Under the pieces are notes generated by a model. It worked only from the letters and a program-made list of their open reading frames with translations, made no database searches and was not told the DNA's origin. Below, piece by piece: positions 23,194 through 30,610 of a DNA stretch of 64,000 bases. Source of the stretch: a candidate division FCPU426 bacterium (GTDB lineage: Bacteria; Oederibacteriota; Muellerivitia; Muellerivitales; Muellerivitaceae); assembly GCA_027452205.1 (NCBI GenBank), contig DAIDGV010000001.1, forward strand, positions 1-64,000. Direction: 5' to 3'. The translations under genes and the position numbers were made by a program. Position 1 is the first letter of the stretch; every line of letters begins with the position of its first letter.

Positions 23194-24558
23194 CTATTTA
23201 GGCAATAACGATGCGCCCAAAGCCTGGGCCAGCGCCTCGACTTTATAAAGTGTTTCCAGATACTCCTGTCGGGGATTCGAATCAGCCACAATGCCCGCTC
23301 CGGCGTAAAAATCCAGCGAGCCATTGTCCCATAAAGTGAAAGTGCGGATTAGGATATTGAAGTCGAACGAGGGGCCCGGGCCTACATAGCCCATGCTGCC
23401 GGTGTAAAAGCCCCGGGGGGAAGGTTCCAGTTCTTGGATGATCTCCATACAGCGGATCTTGGGGCAGCCCGTAATGGTTCCCGCCGGGAAAAGGGCCTTC
23501 AACACATCGCTGACCCCTATACCCTTGGCCCGCCAGCCCTGCACCGTGGAGACCAAATGCTGCACCCGGGCGTAGCTTTCCACATCCGCGTATTTCTTCA
23601 CTTCCACCGTGCCATAGCGGGATACCCGGCCAAGGTCATTGCGGGCCAAGTCCACCAGCATCAAATGTTCCGCTTGTTCTTTCGCGTTGGTCTTCAAATC
23701 TTGCCGTAATTGCAGGTCTTCCAGTTCGGTCTTGCCCCGCCGACGCGTCCCCGCGATGGGTTTGGCTTCAAGAAGATTACCCTGCCCCGACACCAATCTT
23801 TCAGGTGAAGAGGAAACAACCGTAAAACCCCGGCCCCGGAAGAGACCCATAAATGGGCCCGGGTTCATTTCCCGCAGGGTGCGGTAAAGGGTGGAGGCAC
23901 GACCGCTCCAGGAAGCCTTAAAGGATTGGGCCAGGTTGGCTTGGTAAATATCCCCGGCGGCGATATAAGCCTGGGCCTTTTGCACCATTGCTTCATATTG
24001 GTTTGAGGACACTTGGGCTTGGACCGGGCCCACTTTGAACTCAGGCGCTGAATGCCCCACTCCTATTTCGCCGGTCTCGCCGAATTGATGCAATTCTTTT
24101 TGCTGGCGGTCATAGACCCAAAGCCGGGTGGGTTTGAAAAAGTAATAGTCCGGGGTTTGTGGGTTGTTATGGGCGGAGCCCTTGGGCACCGTTAGCCGAT
24201 GGCCATATTCGTAGCTGAAAAGCCCGAACCAACTTTGGGAAAGACGCAGGGGGAAAGATTCTAAAGAGTCCTGCTCAACGCCCACTTGGTCCAACAGGTG
24301 CCAAATGCCCTTCTCATACAAAGAGCGTTCACCTTGCTTGATCCAGTAACAGTTTCCCTGTTCCCCGATCACTTCTTGGGCCGCGCCCGCGGCCAAGATG
24401 ACCCACCTGCCCGCCTCATTCAAAAGCCCGGCACTTTCAAAAAGGGCCACCGGCCCCAGGGCAGACCATTGTTCGGCCAGAGCGGCCCAATCCAGAGGTA
24501 TGTCGAGGGTTCGAGTTGAGATGAGAGATAAAGCGGTTCGGTTGAGGGAGGACGGCAT
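23194..24558 (-). CDS. pabB: Chorismate-utilising enzyme, probably aminodeoxychorismate synthase component I
   Basis: A 454-residue member of the TrpE/PabB family, which aminates chorismate. The C-terminal catalytic half shows PIAGTRRRGKT, VDLARNDLGRVS, the FPAGTITGCPK motif and YAGAGIVADSNP. E. coli PabB has Lys in PIKGT, whereas this protein has Ala, as TrpE does, so an anthranilate synthase role cannot be excluded from sequence alone. The adjacent pabC-like gene and the several folate genes in the window favour PabB. ATG at 24558 has GAAGG six bases upstream. No PabA/TrpG glutaminase gene is adjacent. Confidence 0.82.
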   Translation of the reverse strand: MPSSLNRTALSLISTRTLDIPLDWAALAEQWSALGPVALFESAGLLNEAGRWVILAAGAAQEVIGEQGNCYWIKQGERSLYEKGIWHLLDQVGVEQDSLESFPLRLSQSWFGLFSYEYGHRLTVPKGSAHNNPQTPDYYFFKPTRLWVYDRQQKELHQFGETGEIGVGHSAPEFKVGPVQAQVSSNQYEAMVQKAQAYIAAGDIYQANLAQSFKASWSGRASTLYRTLREMNPGPFMGLFRGRGFTVVSSSPERLVSGQGNLLEAKPIAGTRRRGKTELEDLQLRQDLKTNAKEQAEHLMLVDLARNDLGRVSRYGTVEVKKYADVESYARVQHLVSTVQGWRAKGIGVSDVLKALFPAGTITGCPKIRCMEIIQELEPSPRGFYTGSMGYVGPGPSFDFNILIRTFTLWDNGSLDFYAGAGIVADSNPRQEYLETLYKVEALAQALGASLLPK

Positions 24559-24595
24559 AGTTTGCCTTCACGAAAGATGAGGCATTATAAAACAA

Positions 24596-24626
24596 AAAAG
24601 CCGCCCTTAGGGAAAGGGCGGCTTTT
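24596..24626 (-). terminator. Rho-independent terminator after yajC
   Basis: AAAAGCCGCCCTT (24596..24608) pairs perfectly with AAGGGCGGCTTTT (24614..24626) around five bases. On the minus strand the tail reads CGGCTTTTTTGTTTT. It begins 17 bases after the yajC stop. Confidence 0.92.
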
Positions 24627-24643
24627 GCGAACAGCCTGATTTA

Positions 24644-24973
24644 TTAAGCTTTCACGACCGTTTCAATGAAGGCACGGTCCACTTCGACCTTGGTGTTTTC
24701 GCTGACCTTCAGGATCAAAATATTGTCCTTAATGTCGGCGACGATGCCGTAGATGCCGCCCCGGGTCAAAACCTTGTCGCCCCGGTTGATGGCCGCCAGC
24801 ATCTCATCCCGCTTTTTGCGTTCTTTGCCCTGGGGATAGATCATCAGGAAATAGAACAAGATCATGATGACAATGAAAGGCGCGAATTGAATGACACCCG
24901 CCAAGGCCGTCGGCGGCCCGGCCGGGGCCGAAGCCGCGGCGGTGGAAGCGGTAGTGGTGGAAACGTCAGCCAT
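24644..24973 (-). CDS. yajC: Preprotein translocase accessory subunit YajC
   Basis: A 109-residue single-pass inner-membrane protein that associates with SecDF. A low-complexity Ala/Thr/Pro N-terminus (residues 2-25) precedes the membrane segment FAPFIVIMILFYFLMIYPQ (about 30-48). The cytosolic QGKERKKRDEMLAAINRGDK and VLTRGGIYGIVADIK are family hallmarks. ATG at 24973 has GAGGTG four bases upstream. secD and secF are not adjacent; the gene stands alone before a strong terminator. Confidence 0.95.
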   Translation of the reverse strand: MADVSTTTASTAAASAPAGPPTALAGVIQFAPFIVIMILFYFLMIYPQGKERKKRDEMLAAINRGDKVLTRGGIYGIVADIKDNILILKVSENTKVEVDRAFIETVVKA

Positions 24974-25065
24974 GGATCACCTCGTAAAGTTATTGGTGCG
25001 TCATAAGCCCCTCAGCGACGGGGCGTATCTTAGCAAAAAGCTCCTGAAAACTTACTATCCAAGGG

Positions 25066-26661
25066 TCAAAAATCGATGCTGACCGACCCCAGAAAAGCCG
25101 GCTGAATATAAGAAGCGGCCAAGAGAGGTATCTGGCTCTTTTCCAATTCCCGCCCCGGGCCTACCGGATAGTTGGGGAAGGCCGAATTGGAAGCATTCAG
25201 GCGGTTCAAGGTGAAATCATCCATGTTGTTAGTGACCGCAAAGGTCAGAAAAATGGCGTGGATACGGAATTTTGTGTCGGCATACCAAGAAGCTTGGGTA
25301 TTACCCGCTTGCGCCGGGTTAAAAGGGTTGCCGCCTGAGAAAGCGTTGTTCGGATCATTCCCCAAGGGTTCTTGAAGCTCCACACAGATTTCATCCACCG
25401 AAACGGCGCCCCAGGTCCGTATCTTTTGAACCTTCAACCCTACCCCCAAAACATCCGTGCTGTTCAACAGGTTGATGTTCTGATCGCCCAATTCGCCGTA
25501 TAACGAGAACTCGTCGTCGATCGTGATCTCCCCTGTTGCCGACAAAGCCGTCCCTCCGTTCAAGCTGGAATAAGTGAAATAATCCGTGTCGGTAAAAGCC
25601 GCGTTGAAAGCCCAGGAGCTTTCCAAACCACCGATCGTGAACTTGGCCCGGGCCTGGGTGAGCAGGAAGGATTGCTGGGTATCCAGGGTCACATTACTCG
25701 CTTCCAAAAGACTTGGTGTATAGAAAACAGTAAGAGATGTCGGCAAAGAACTGTACGAGGGACCATTCTTCGCGCCGAATTCAAAGAAAATGGGGATCGT
25801 CGCCATCACCCCATCCACTCGGTGAATGCCCATATCCAGGTAAGACCCGAAGAAGTTCATCGGGGTAAAAGTCGGGAAAACATCCAATCGTCCGGCCGAG
25901 ACCCGTAACCAAGGCTCGACATAAGTAATGCGGGCTATCCGAAGATCGACCGTATTGGCCGAATCGCTGGTGGAAAGGTTCTTAGAAAAACGCACTTGAA
26001 GATCCGCCGTCGTGGAAGATTCGTCCAATTTTCTTCTGGCATACATATCCGCTATGGAAAAAAGTTCGGCTCCCGCCGATGCGTTCTCGTAAACCGAATA
26101 AATATCAAAATAGAGGTTACGGGAGTCGGCTTTAGGCAAAGGCGCCGGCTTCCAATGAGGCTGGGGCTGAGAATCCAGGACAAGATCGTCGGAACTTAAC
26201 GCTGTCGTCGTTTCTTTTTGCGAGGCCGCCAAGTCATCCGCGGACTTCTTCGCGGAAGGGAGACCTTGCATGTATTGCTTTTCGGTGACTGAATTTGGGT
26301 CCCGTTCCGCGGCCATGGAGTAATACATATAGGCCAACGTTTTATGGTTAGGATCCGAGCTATGAAATTCATAGATTGCGCCGAGTGTTTTATAGGCGCT
26401 CACATACCATTTTTGCCAGGGAAACTTGGTCTTTACCGCCGTGGCGGCTTTCAACTCGTTGATAGCCACCTTAAAACTATCCAAAGAGAAAGCTTCCATC
26501 CCCTTGGTGAAGTGTTGTTTCATCAACTCTTGGACCGAAACATCGATATTTTCTTCGGTCGGCGTATTGACCGGGGTAGTGGTCTTCTCGACCGCGCTTT
26601 TACCCTGCGCGAAAGGGGCAAAAGTCAGCACGAAAACGCTCACCAGCAATATCCTTTTCAT
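25066..26661 (-). CDS. Secreted TPR-like protein with outer-membrane-barrel-like C-terminal half
   Basis: Not a family I can name. The ATG at 26661 (AAGGGA eight bases upstream) gives 531 residues with a signal peptide, MKRILLVSVFVLTFAPFAQG. Residues about 45-140 form a helical TPR-like domain (QHFTKGMEAFSLDSFKVAI, WYVSAYKTLGAIYEFH) that is clearly related to the gene just upstream. From about residue 180 to the end the sequence alternates short amphipathic strands and Asn/Ser/Gly turns and ends in SVSIDF, with a terminal Phe as in many outer-membrane beta-barrels. It overlaps the upstream gene by the 4-base ATGA, so the two are co-translated and may form one envelope complex. Confidence 0.75.
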   Translation of the reverse strand: MKRILLVSVFVLTFAPFAQGKSAVEKTTTPVNTPTEENIDVSVQELMKQHFTKGMEAFSLDSFKVAINELKAATAVKTKFPWQKWYVSAYKTLGAIYEFHSSDPNHKTLAYMYYSMAAERDPNSVTEKQYMQGLPSAKKSADDLAASQKETTTALSSDDLVLDSQPQPHWKPAPLPKADSRNLYFDIYSVYENASAGAELFSIADMYARRKLDESSTTADLQVRFSKNLSTSDSANTVDLRIARITYVEPWLRVSAGRLDVFPTFTPMNFFGSYLDMGIHRVDGVMATIPIFFEFGAKNGPSYSSLPTSLTVFYTPSLLEASNVTLDTQQSFLLTQARAKFTIGGLESSWAFNAAFTDTDYFTYSSLNGGTALSATGEITIDDEFSLYGELGDQNINLLNSTDVLGVGLKVQKIRTWGAVSVDEICVELQEPLGNDPNNAFSGGNPFNPAQAGNTQASWYADTKFRIHAIFLTFAVTNNMDDFTLNRLNASNSAFPNYPVGPGRELEKSQIPLLAASYIQPAFLGSVSIDF

Positions 26662-27086
26662 TTCGATTTTCCCTTTGATCCGATTTTTCCCAAGAAATAT
26701 TTCGCCGACTTTGTTTGAGGGTCCCTTTTGAGCGCGAGAGAATAATATTGGCGGGCGATATCTGAATGACCCGGTTCCGTAATATGGAATTCGTAAATGA
26801 TCCCCAGGGTCGCGTATGCCTCGGCATACCAATAGTTCCAGGTGAAGGGATCGACAATCATGGTCGCGGCGATTAGTTCGGGGATCGCCTTATTGTAATG
26901 ATGCTCCGTGTAAAAGCGCATTCCCTTATGGAAATGGCCTTTCATGGTGCCTTTAGTCGAAAGATTAGCCGCGATCTCCGAAAAGTTGGGAGTGGGCTTT
27001 AGGGTCGGCCGGGTTTCCTGGGCACGGGCCATCGCGCCGAATCCATAGATGATTGAACTGATCAAGAACCAACGCCAAAAGAACAT
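26658..27086 (-). CDS. Small secreted TPR-like protein, paralogous to the next gene's N-terminus
   Basis: A 142-residue protein with a signal peptide (MFFWRWFLISSIIYGFGAMARAQ) and one helical domain. HFHKGMRFYTEHHYNKAIPE and WYAEAYATLGIIYEFH closely parallel the N-terminal domain of the protein encoded at 25066..26661, so the pair arose by duplication followed by gain or loss of the barrel-like half. ATG at 27086 has AGAGG four bases upstream. Function unknown; a periplasmic partner of its neighbour is the simplest reading. Confidence 0.72.
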   Translation of the reverse strand: MFFWRWFLISSIIYGFGAMARAQETRPTLKPTPNFSEIAANLSTKGTMKGHFHKGMRFYTEHHYNKAIPELIAATMIVDPFTWNYWYAEAYATLGIIYEFHITEPGHSDIARQYYSLALKRDPQTKSAKYFLGKIGSKGKSK

Positions 27087-27313
27087 AGTTCCTCTTAAGA
27101 TAGTCAGCGGATGGGCCAGATAACGAAACGAATAATATTGGGAAATTCGTTTAGCGCAAGATATTTTTCCTTAAAACGACTCAAATAATTATTCACGGCA
27201 ACCTAAAATCGTTTGAAACAAATGGCACAATAATCAATTTGCTATTTGATATGTTTTCGTTTATCTATCTTCTTTGCTTCTCGATCTTTATTTCTTTACT
27301 GAGGATTTATCTA

Positions 27314-28411
27314 GTGAACCGTTCTCTTACTCTCCTCTTATTCGCGGCCATGCTTTCCCTCCATTCCGTCGTTATGGCCCAAAGCGATCCATTAACCCCC
27401 TCGGCCCCGCACGCCTACCATTTCACCGCCGAGACCGTCTGGGCCAAGATATCGGTCTTGGTCATCGACCTGAACGGCAAGTTCCAACTGGAATGCACCG
27501 GGGATAATCCTCTTGAAGGCTGGGTTCTGACGCACCGACCGACCAATACCGTCGTGAACGATAACCAAGATAACGAAACGGACAATTTTAGGATCAAAGT
27601 GAATAAGCCTTTCGACGATTACGAGCTGACGGTCTTCGTGAATGGCCAAGACGCCCAGATTCCCATGATCGTCAACTTGGCGCCCGACAAAAAGACCGCT
27701 TATACCCTGCCCCTTTACGCGCCCTTCCAAGAAAACCCCAACCGGCCCTATAACACCCTGGTCAAAAGCCTCTATGACCAAGCGGGGCAAGCCTATATCC
27801 AAGGCGACACCGCGGCCGCCATCGATTTTTTGGAAAAGGCCCTCAAAGTGGATTCCACCGAACCCCAGGTCTTGGCCTTCTTGAACAAGCTGCAGCCCCA
27901 ATCCCCCACGGACAACTCCTCGGAACAATTCATCGCCAATACGCTGGCCAAAGCCCAAAAAGCGGAGGCTGAAAAGAATTTTCACGATGCCCGCAGTTCC
28001 TTCGCCGACGTGCTGAAAGTAGACCCGAAGAATAGCGCCGCCCGGGAAGGCATGCAACGGATCGAGGCCCATCTCTTGGAAGACGCGGCCAAGTTTTTAG
28101 AGGGTTATATCAAGGACGGGGACTATCAGAAGGCCAAGCCGATCCTGGCCAAGATCAAACAGGCTTTCCCTAATGACGGGCGTATCAAAGGATGGCAGGA
28201 AAAGATCGATCAGCTGGCTAATGCCAGCAGCCCCAGTGACCGCAAGGCCAAGGCTGACGAAACCTATAATTTGGGGTTGGAAAGCTACCGGAAAGATGAT
28301 TTCGCCTCGGCGAAAAAGTTCTGGGAAGAGACCCTGCAGATCGACCCTCAATATATCCAGGCCCAGCAGAACCTGAACCGCTTGACCGAGGAACACCCGG
28401 GACTACAGTGA
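27314..28411 (+). CDS. Secreted tetratricopeptide-repeat protein (plus strand)
   Basis: The only clear plus-strand gene in the window. The GTG at 27314 with GAGGA eight bases upstream gives 365 residues and a signal peptide ending VVMAQ; an ATG at 27239 or 27251 would add a hydrophobic stretch and is less likely. Residues about 25-135 look like a beta-rich domain. Three TPR-type repeats follow: about 155-190 (QAYIQGDTAAAIDFLEKALK), 210-280 and 325-360 (GLESYRKDDFASAKKFWEE). Such proteins usually scaffold envelope complexes. It is transcribed divergently from the TPR/barrel pair across a gap of 227 bases. Confidence 0.8.
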   Translation: MNRSLTLLLFAAMLSLHSVVMAQSDPLTPSAPHAYHFTAETVWAKISVLVIDLNGKFQLECTGDNPLEGWVLTHRPTNTVVNDNQDNETDNFRIKVNKPFDDYELTVFVNGQDAQIPMIVNLAPDKKTAYTLPLYAPFQENPNRPYNTLVKSLYDQAGQAYIQGDTAAAIDFLEKALKVDSTEPQVLAFLNKLQPQSPTDNSSEQFIANTLAKAQKAEAEKNFHDARSSFADVLKVDPKNSAAREGMQRIEAHLLEDAAKFLEGYIKDGDYQKAKPILAKIKQAFPNDGRIKGWQEKIDQLANASSPSDRKAKADETYNLGLESYRKDDFASAKKFWEETLQIDPQYIQAQQNLNRLTEEHPGLQ

Positions 28412-28415
28412 ACAC

Positions 28416-28524
28416 AATTAAGAATTATGAATTAAAAATTAAGAATTATTCGTCTTTTAAAAAATAAACAATTTTCATCAAAATTGCTCATCAATTCATA
28501 ATTCAAAATTATTAATTCTTAATT
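28416..28524. repeat. AT-rich inverted-repeat unit, non-coding copy A
   Basis: Both ends read inward as AATTAAGAATTA (28416..28427 and, on the other strand, 28524..28513). The interior is composed of AATTATGAATT-like words with a central CAATTTT/AAAATTG palindrome. The right end provides the TAA stop of rsmA (28519..28521). Related units lie at 35445..35905 and 52909..53012. Confidence 0.75.
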
Positions 28525-29355
28525 GCCGTTATCAAACGCCTGGGCCAACTCCATTAACTTTGCCAAGCCTAACTCTTCTCCCCGGATCTGGGGATCGATA
28601 CCGGTCTTTTGAAGGGCCGCGTTCACTTCTTCGGTCGGTTTGCCCAAGAACTTGAGCGAATTGGTGATCACCTTCCGGCGACTTTGAAAGATGGCCCGGC
28701 TGATGGCGAAAAGGCGTTTCTCGACGGCCCCGGACAGGGGCAATTCCCTTTTCAGGTCCAGTACCACGAAGGCCGAAGCCACCTTGGGGGCCGGCCGAAA
28801 ACAGCGGGCCGGTACATCCACTAGTTTTTTCACGTCACAGTAATAATTGGTACAGACCGTCAGGGCGCCATAGCTCTTACTGCCCGGCTTGGCCACCAAG
28901 CGGTCCGCCACTTCCTTTTGGATCATTAAATAGACCCGTCGGACGATCGGTTGATACTGGGTCAAAAGGCGGATAATGAGCGGCGTGGTCAGGTAATAGG
29001 GAATATTCCCCGCCACCGTGATCAACCCGGGTGCCGGCGGGGCCAGGGGAGCTATGTCCAATTTCATGATGTCGGCTTTAATAAGTCCAAAGCCAGGGGT
29101 CTTGGCAAAACGTCTTTCCAGCATGGCGTGAAGTTTGTGATCCGGTTCGACCACCGTTAAAAGCCGGCCCTTTTTGACCAATCTTTCGGTCAAAGCCCCA
29201 TACCCGCCGCCCACTTCCAACAACACATCCCCTTCGGGGCACTCGATGGCCTTTTCGATGTTATCGACGATCTTATTGTCGGTCAGGAAGTTTTGCCCCA
29301 TGGATTTACGGGGGCGATAGGAGAATTCTTCAAAAAGAGCGGAGATGGATTCCAT
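28519..29355 (-). CDS. rsmA: 16S rRNA dimethyladenosine transferase
   Basis: Dimethylates A1518 and A1519 (E. coli numbering) of 16S rRNA; also called KsgA. The N-terminal RPRKSMGQNFLTD, SAM motif LEVGGGYGALTERL and catalytic NIPYYLTTP are present. From the ATG at 29355 it has 278 residues, normal for the family; the open frame upstream overlaps a terminator and is rejected. No clear Shine-Dalgarno is visible. The last codons, GGC AAT TAA, run into the AT-rich repeat at 28416..28524, which supplies the stop codon. Confidence 0.95.
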   Translation of the reverse strand: MESISALFEEFSYRPRKSMGQNFLTDNKIVDNIEKAIECPEGDVLLEVGGGYGALTERLVKKGRLLTVVEPDHKLHAMLERRFAKTPGFGLIKADIMKLDIAPLAPPAPGLITVAGNIPYYLTTPLIIRLLTQYQPIVRRVYLMIQKEVADRLVAKPGSKSYGALTVCTNYYCDVKKLVDVPARCFRPAPKVASAFVVLDLKRELPLSGAVEKRLFAISRAIFQSRRKVITNSLKFLGKPTEEVNAALQKTGIDPQIRGEELGLAKLMELAQAFDNGN

Positions 29356-29391
29356 GGGCGCATTATGGCAAACCCCAGGGCTTCCACAAAC

Positions 29392-29425
29392 AAAAAAGCC
29401 TCCCAGGTTCCCCCAAGAGGCTTTT
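29392..29425 (-). terminator. Rho-independent terminator after the first Thr-rich lipoprotein
   Basis: AAAAGCCTC (29394..29402) pairs with GAGGCTTTT (29417..29425). On the minus strand the stem ends GGCTTTTTTGTTTG. It lies 22 bases after the stop at 29447 and separates this island from rsmA. Confidence 0.88.
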
Positions 29426-29446
29426 GAAAAACTGACCAACTGACTT

Positions 29447-30457
29447 TTATTGACACATCAAATAGATGTCATCAATAAAGAAGTCGTAGGCACCAGCAAC
29501 AGAGGTAAAATCGAATCCGATTGCATGCGTATCAGTAAAGTTCATACCAGTGCCCGCCGCATTGCTCCAAGGCGCAGTATCAGCCACACCTGCTTGCAAA
29601 TGCGTGCCGATCGGGATGACCACGTTCGTCCAAACACCAGCTGGAACCACCCCGTTAACGCCAGTGTAGGTTGAATGATTACTCGAATCCCAGATAAAGG
29701 CATTCGCGACAGTAACAGGATTGGTTGCCGAGTAAACCATTAAACTCAGAACCATCGTCGAGCCGGCAACACTCGAGAAGTCTTGGTCGGTACCATAATT
29801 CGCACCATTTTCAGTAACGATTTCCGTGACATCGCCCGCGGTAACAAAGTTACCCGAGAGTTCCAAACCTTGTGGCGGAGTAACACCACCCGCCGGAGTA
29901 CTAGGATCTGTATTAACCTTAATGGTTTGCGTATCACCAGCCGTCACATAACCATTCGTCAAGTAACCAGCAGGCGTGAATGGAACCGTTCCCGTCCAAC
30001 CACCCTCATCAAAGTCATTCCACGGAGTGACTGCACAAACTGGTGTATTAGTCGGAGCTGGCGGGACCGTATTGGTCATCGTGCAGGTGGCTGTCGCGGT
30101 ATTGGTGTTGCCCGCAGTGTTGGTGCTGGTTTGCGTGGCCGTCGGAGGCGCTGGTGTATCAGTATTCGTCACGGTTTGTGTGGCGGTTGCGGTGTAGGTA
30201 TTACCCAGCGGCGTGACCGTCGAAGTGCTGGTTTGAGTATTCGTAACGGTCGAGGTATTGGTACAAGTAGCCGTGTTGCCAAGAGGAGTATTCGTTGAAG
30301 TACTGGTTTGTGTGCTGGTGATGGCCTGTTGGGTCGGCGTGGCCGTATTGACCGAAGCCCCCACAGGTATGCCTAAAGGACGGCTGCAACTGACGAAAAC
30401 TGACACAACCAATATCAAAGCTGACAGAACACCCACAGCCGAAACGGACTTTCGCAC
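29447..30457 (-). CDS. Thr-rich lipoprotein, copy 1
   Basis: The GTG at 30457 with GGAGG six bases upstream gives 336 residues. A lipoprotein-type signal ends at SVFVSC (Cys 24). Residues about 35-140 are a low-complexity linker of NTxTxTxT words, probably extended and possibly O-glycosylated. The remaining 195 residues (WNDFDEGGWTGTVPF to the end) look like a beta-sandwich of the carbohydrate-binding type, ending FFIDDIYLMCQ. It is a paralogue of the protein at 32574..33680: same signal type, same linker and the same DDF opening and IDSIY-like ending. Probably surface-exposed; ligand unknown. Confidence 0.78.
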   Translation of the reverse strand: MRKSVSAVGVLSALILVVSVFVSCSRPLGIPVGASVNTATPTQQAITSTQTSTSTNTPLGNTATCTNTSTVTNTQTSTSTVTPLGNTYTATATQTVTNTDTPAPPTATQTSTNTAGNTNTATATCTMTNTVPPAPTNTPVCAVTPWNDFDEGGWTGTVPFTPAGYLTNGYVTAGDTQTIKVNTDPSTPAGGVTPPQGLELSGNFVTAGDVTEIVTENGANYGTDQDFSSVAGSTMVLSLMVYSATNPVTVANAFIWDSSNHSTYTGVNGVVPAGVWTNVVIPIGTHLQAGVADTAPWSNAAGTGMNFTDTHAIGFDFTSVAGAYDFFIDDIYLMCQ

Positions 30458-30560
30458 GTTTAACCTCCAAAAACACAGATGGACCAAAATGGTTTCATTT
30501 TGTAGTGCATCAAACGTGCCAGAACATTTAGAAGTCAAAGCGGGATGGAGTGGCCCGAAA

Positions 30561-30595
30561 ACAAAAAAGCCCCCTGGGTTTCCCCCAGAGGGCTT
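30561..30595 (-). terminator. Rho-independent terminator after the beta-helix gene
   Basis: AAGCCCCCTGGG (30567..30578) pairs with CCCAGAGGGCTT (30584..30595), one mismatch. The minus-strand tail is GGGCTTTTTTGTTTTC. It begins 15 bases after the stop at 30611. Confidence 0.9.
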
Positions 30596-30610
30596 CAAAA
30601 CACTTAAAGA

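Noticed and set aside
22992-23324. Minus-strand open frame of 110 codons across the CGTCATTGCGAG element
   Set aside because: It runs through the repeat and into the pabB 3' end in another frame; no ribosome site and the product is low-complexity Arg/Trp-rich.
27392-28072. Minus-strand frame of 226 codons opposite the TPR gene
   Set aside because: The plus-strand gene has a signal peptide, TPR repeats and a good GTG start; the reverse frame has none.
28412-28524. CRISPR-like array of AATTAAGAATT words
   Set aside because: The words are in inverted and irregular order with no spacers of constant length and no cas genes nearby.
29783-30298. Plus-strand Arg- and Val-rich frames opposite the Thr-rich lipoprotein linker
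   Set aside because: They are the complement of ACN/AAC repeats of the real gene and have no independent support.
30040-30345. Minisatellite in the Thr-rich linker as a separate repeat element
   Set aside because: The periodicity follows the coding of NTxT words; it is part of the protein design and not an independent element.
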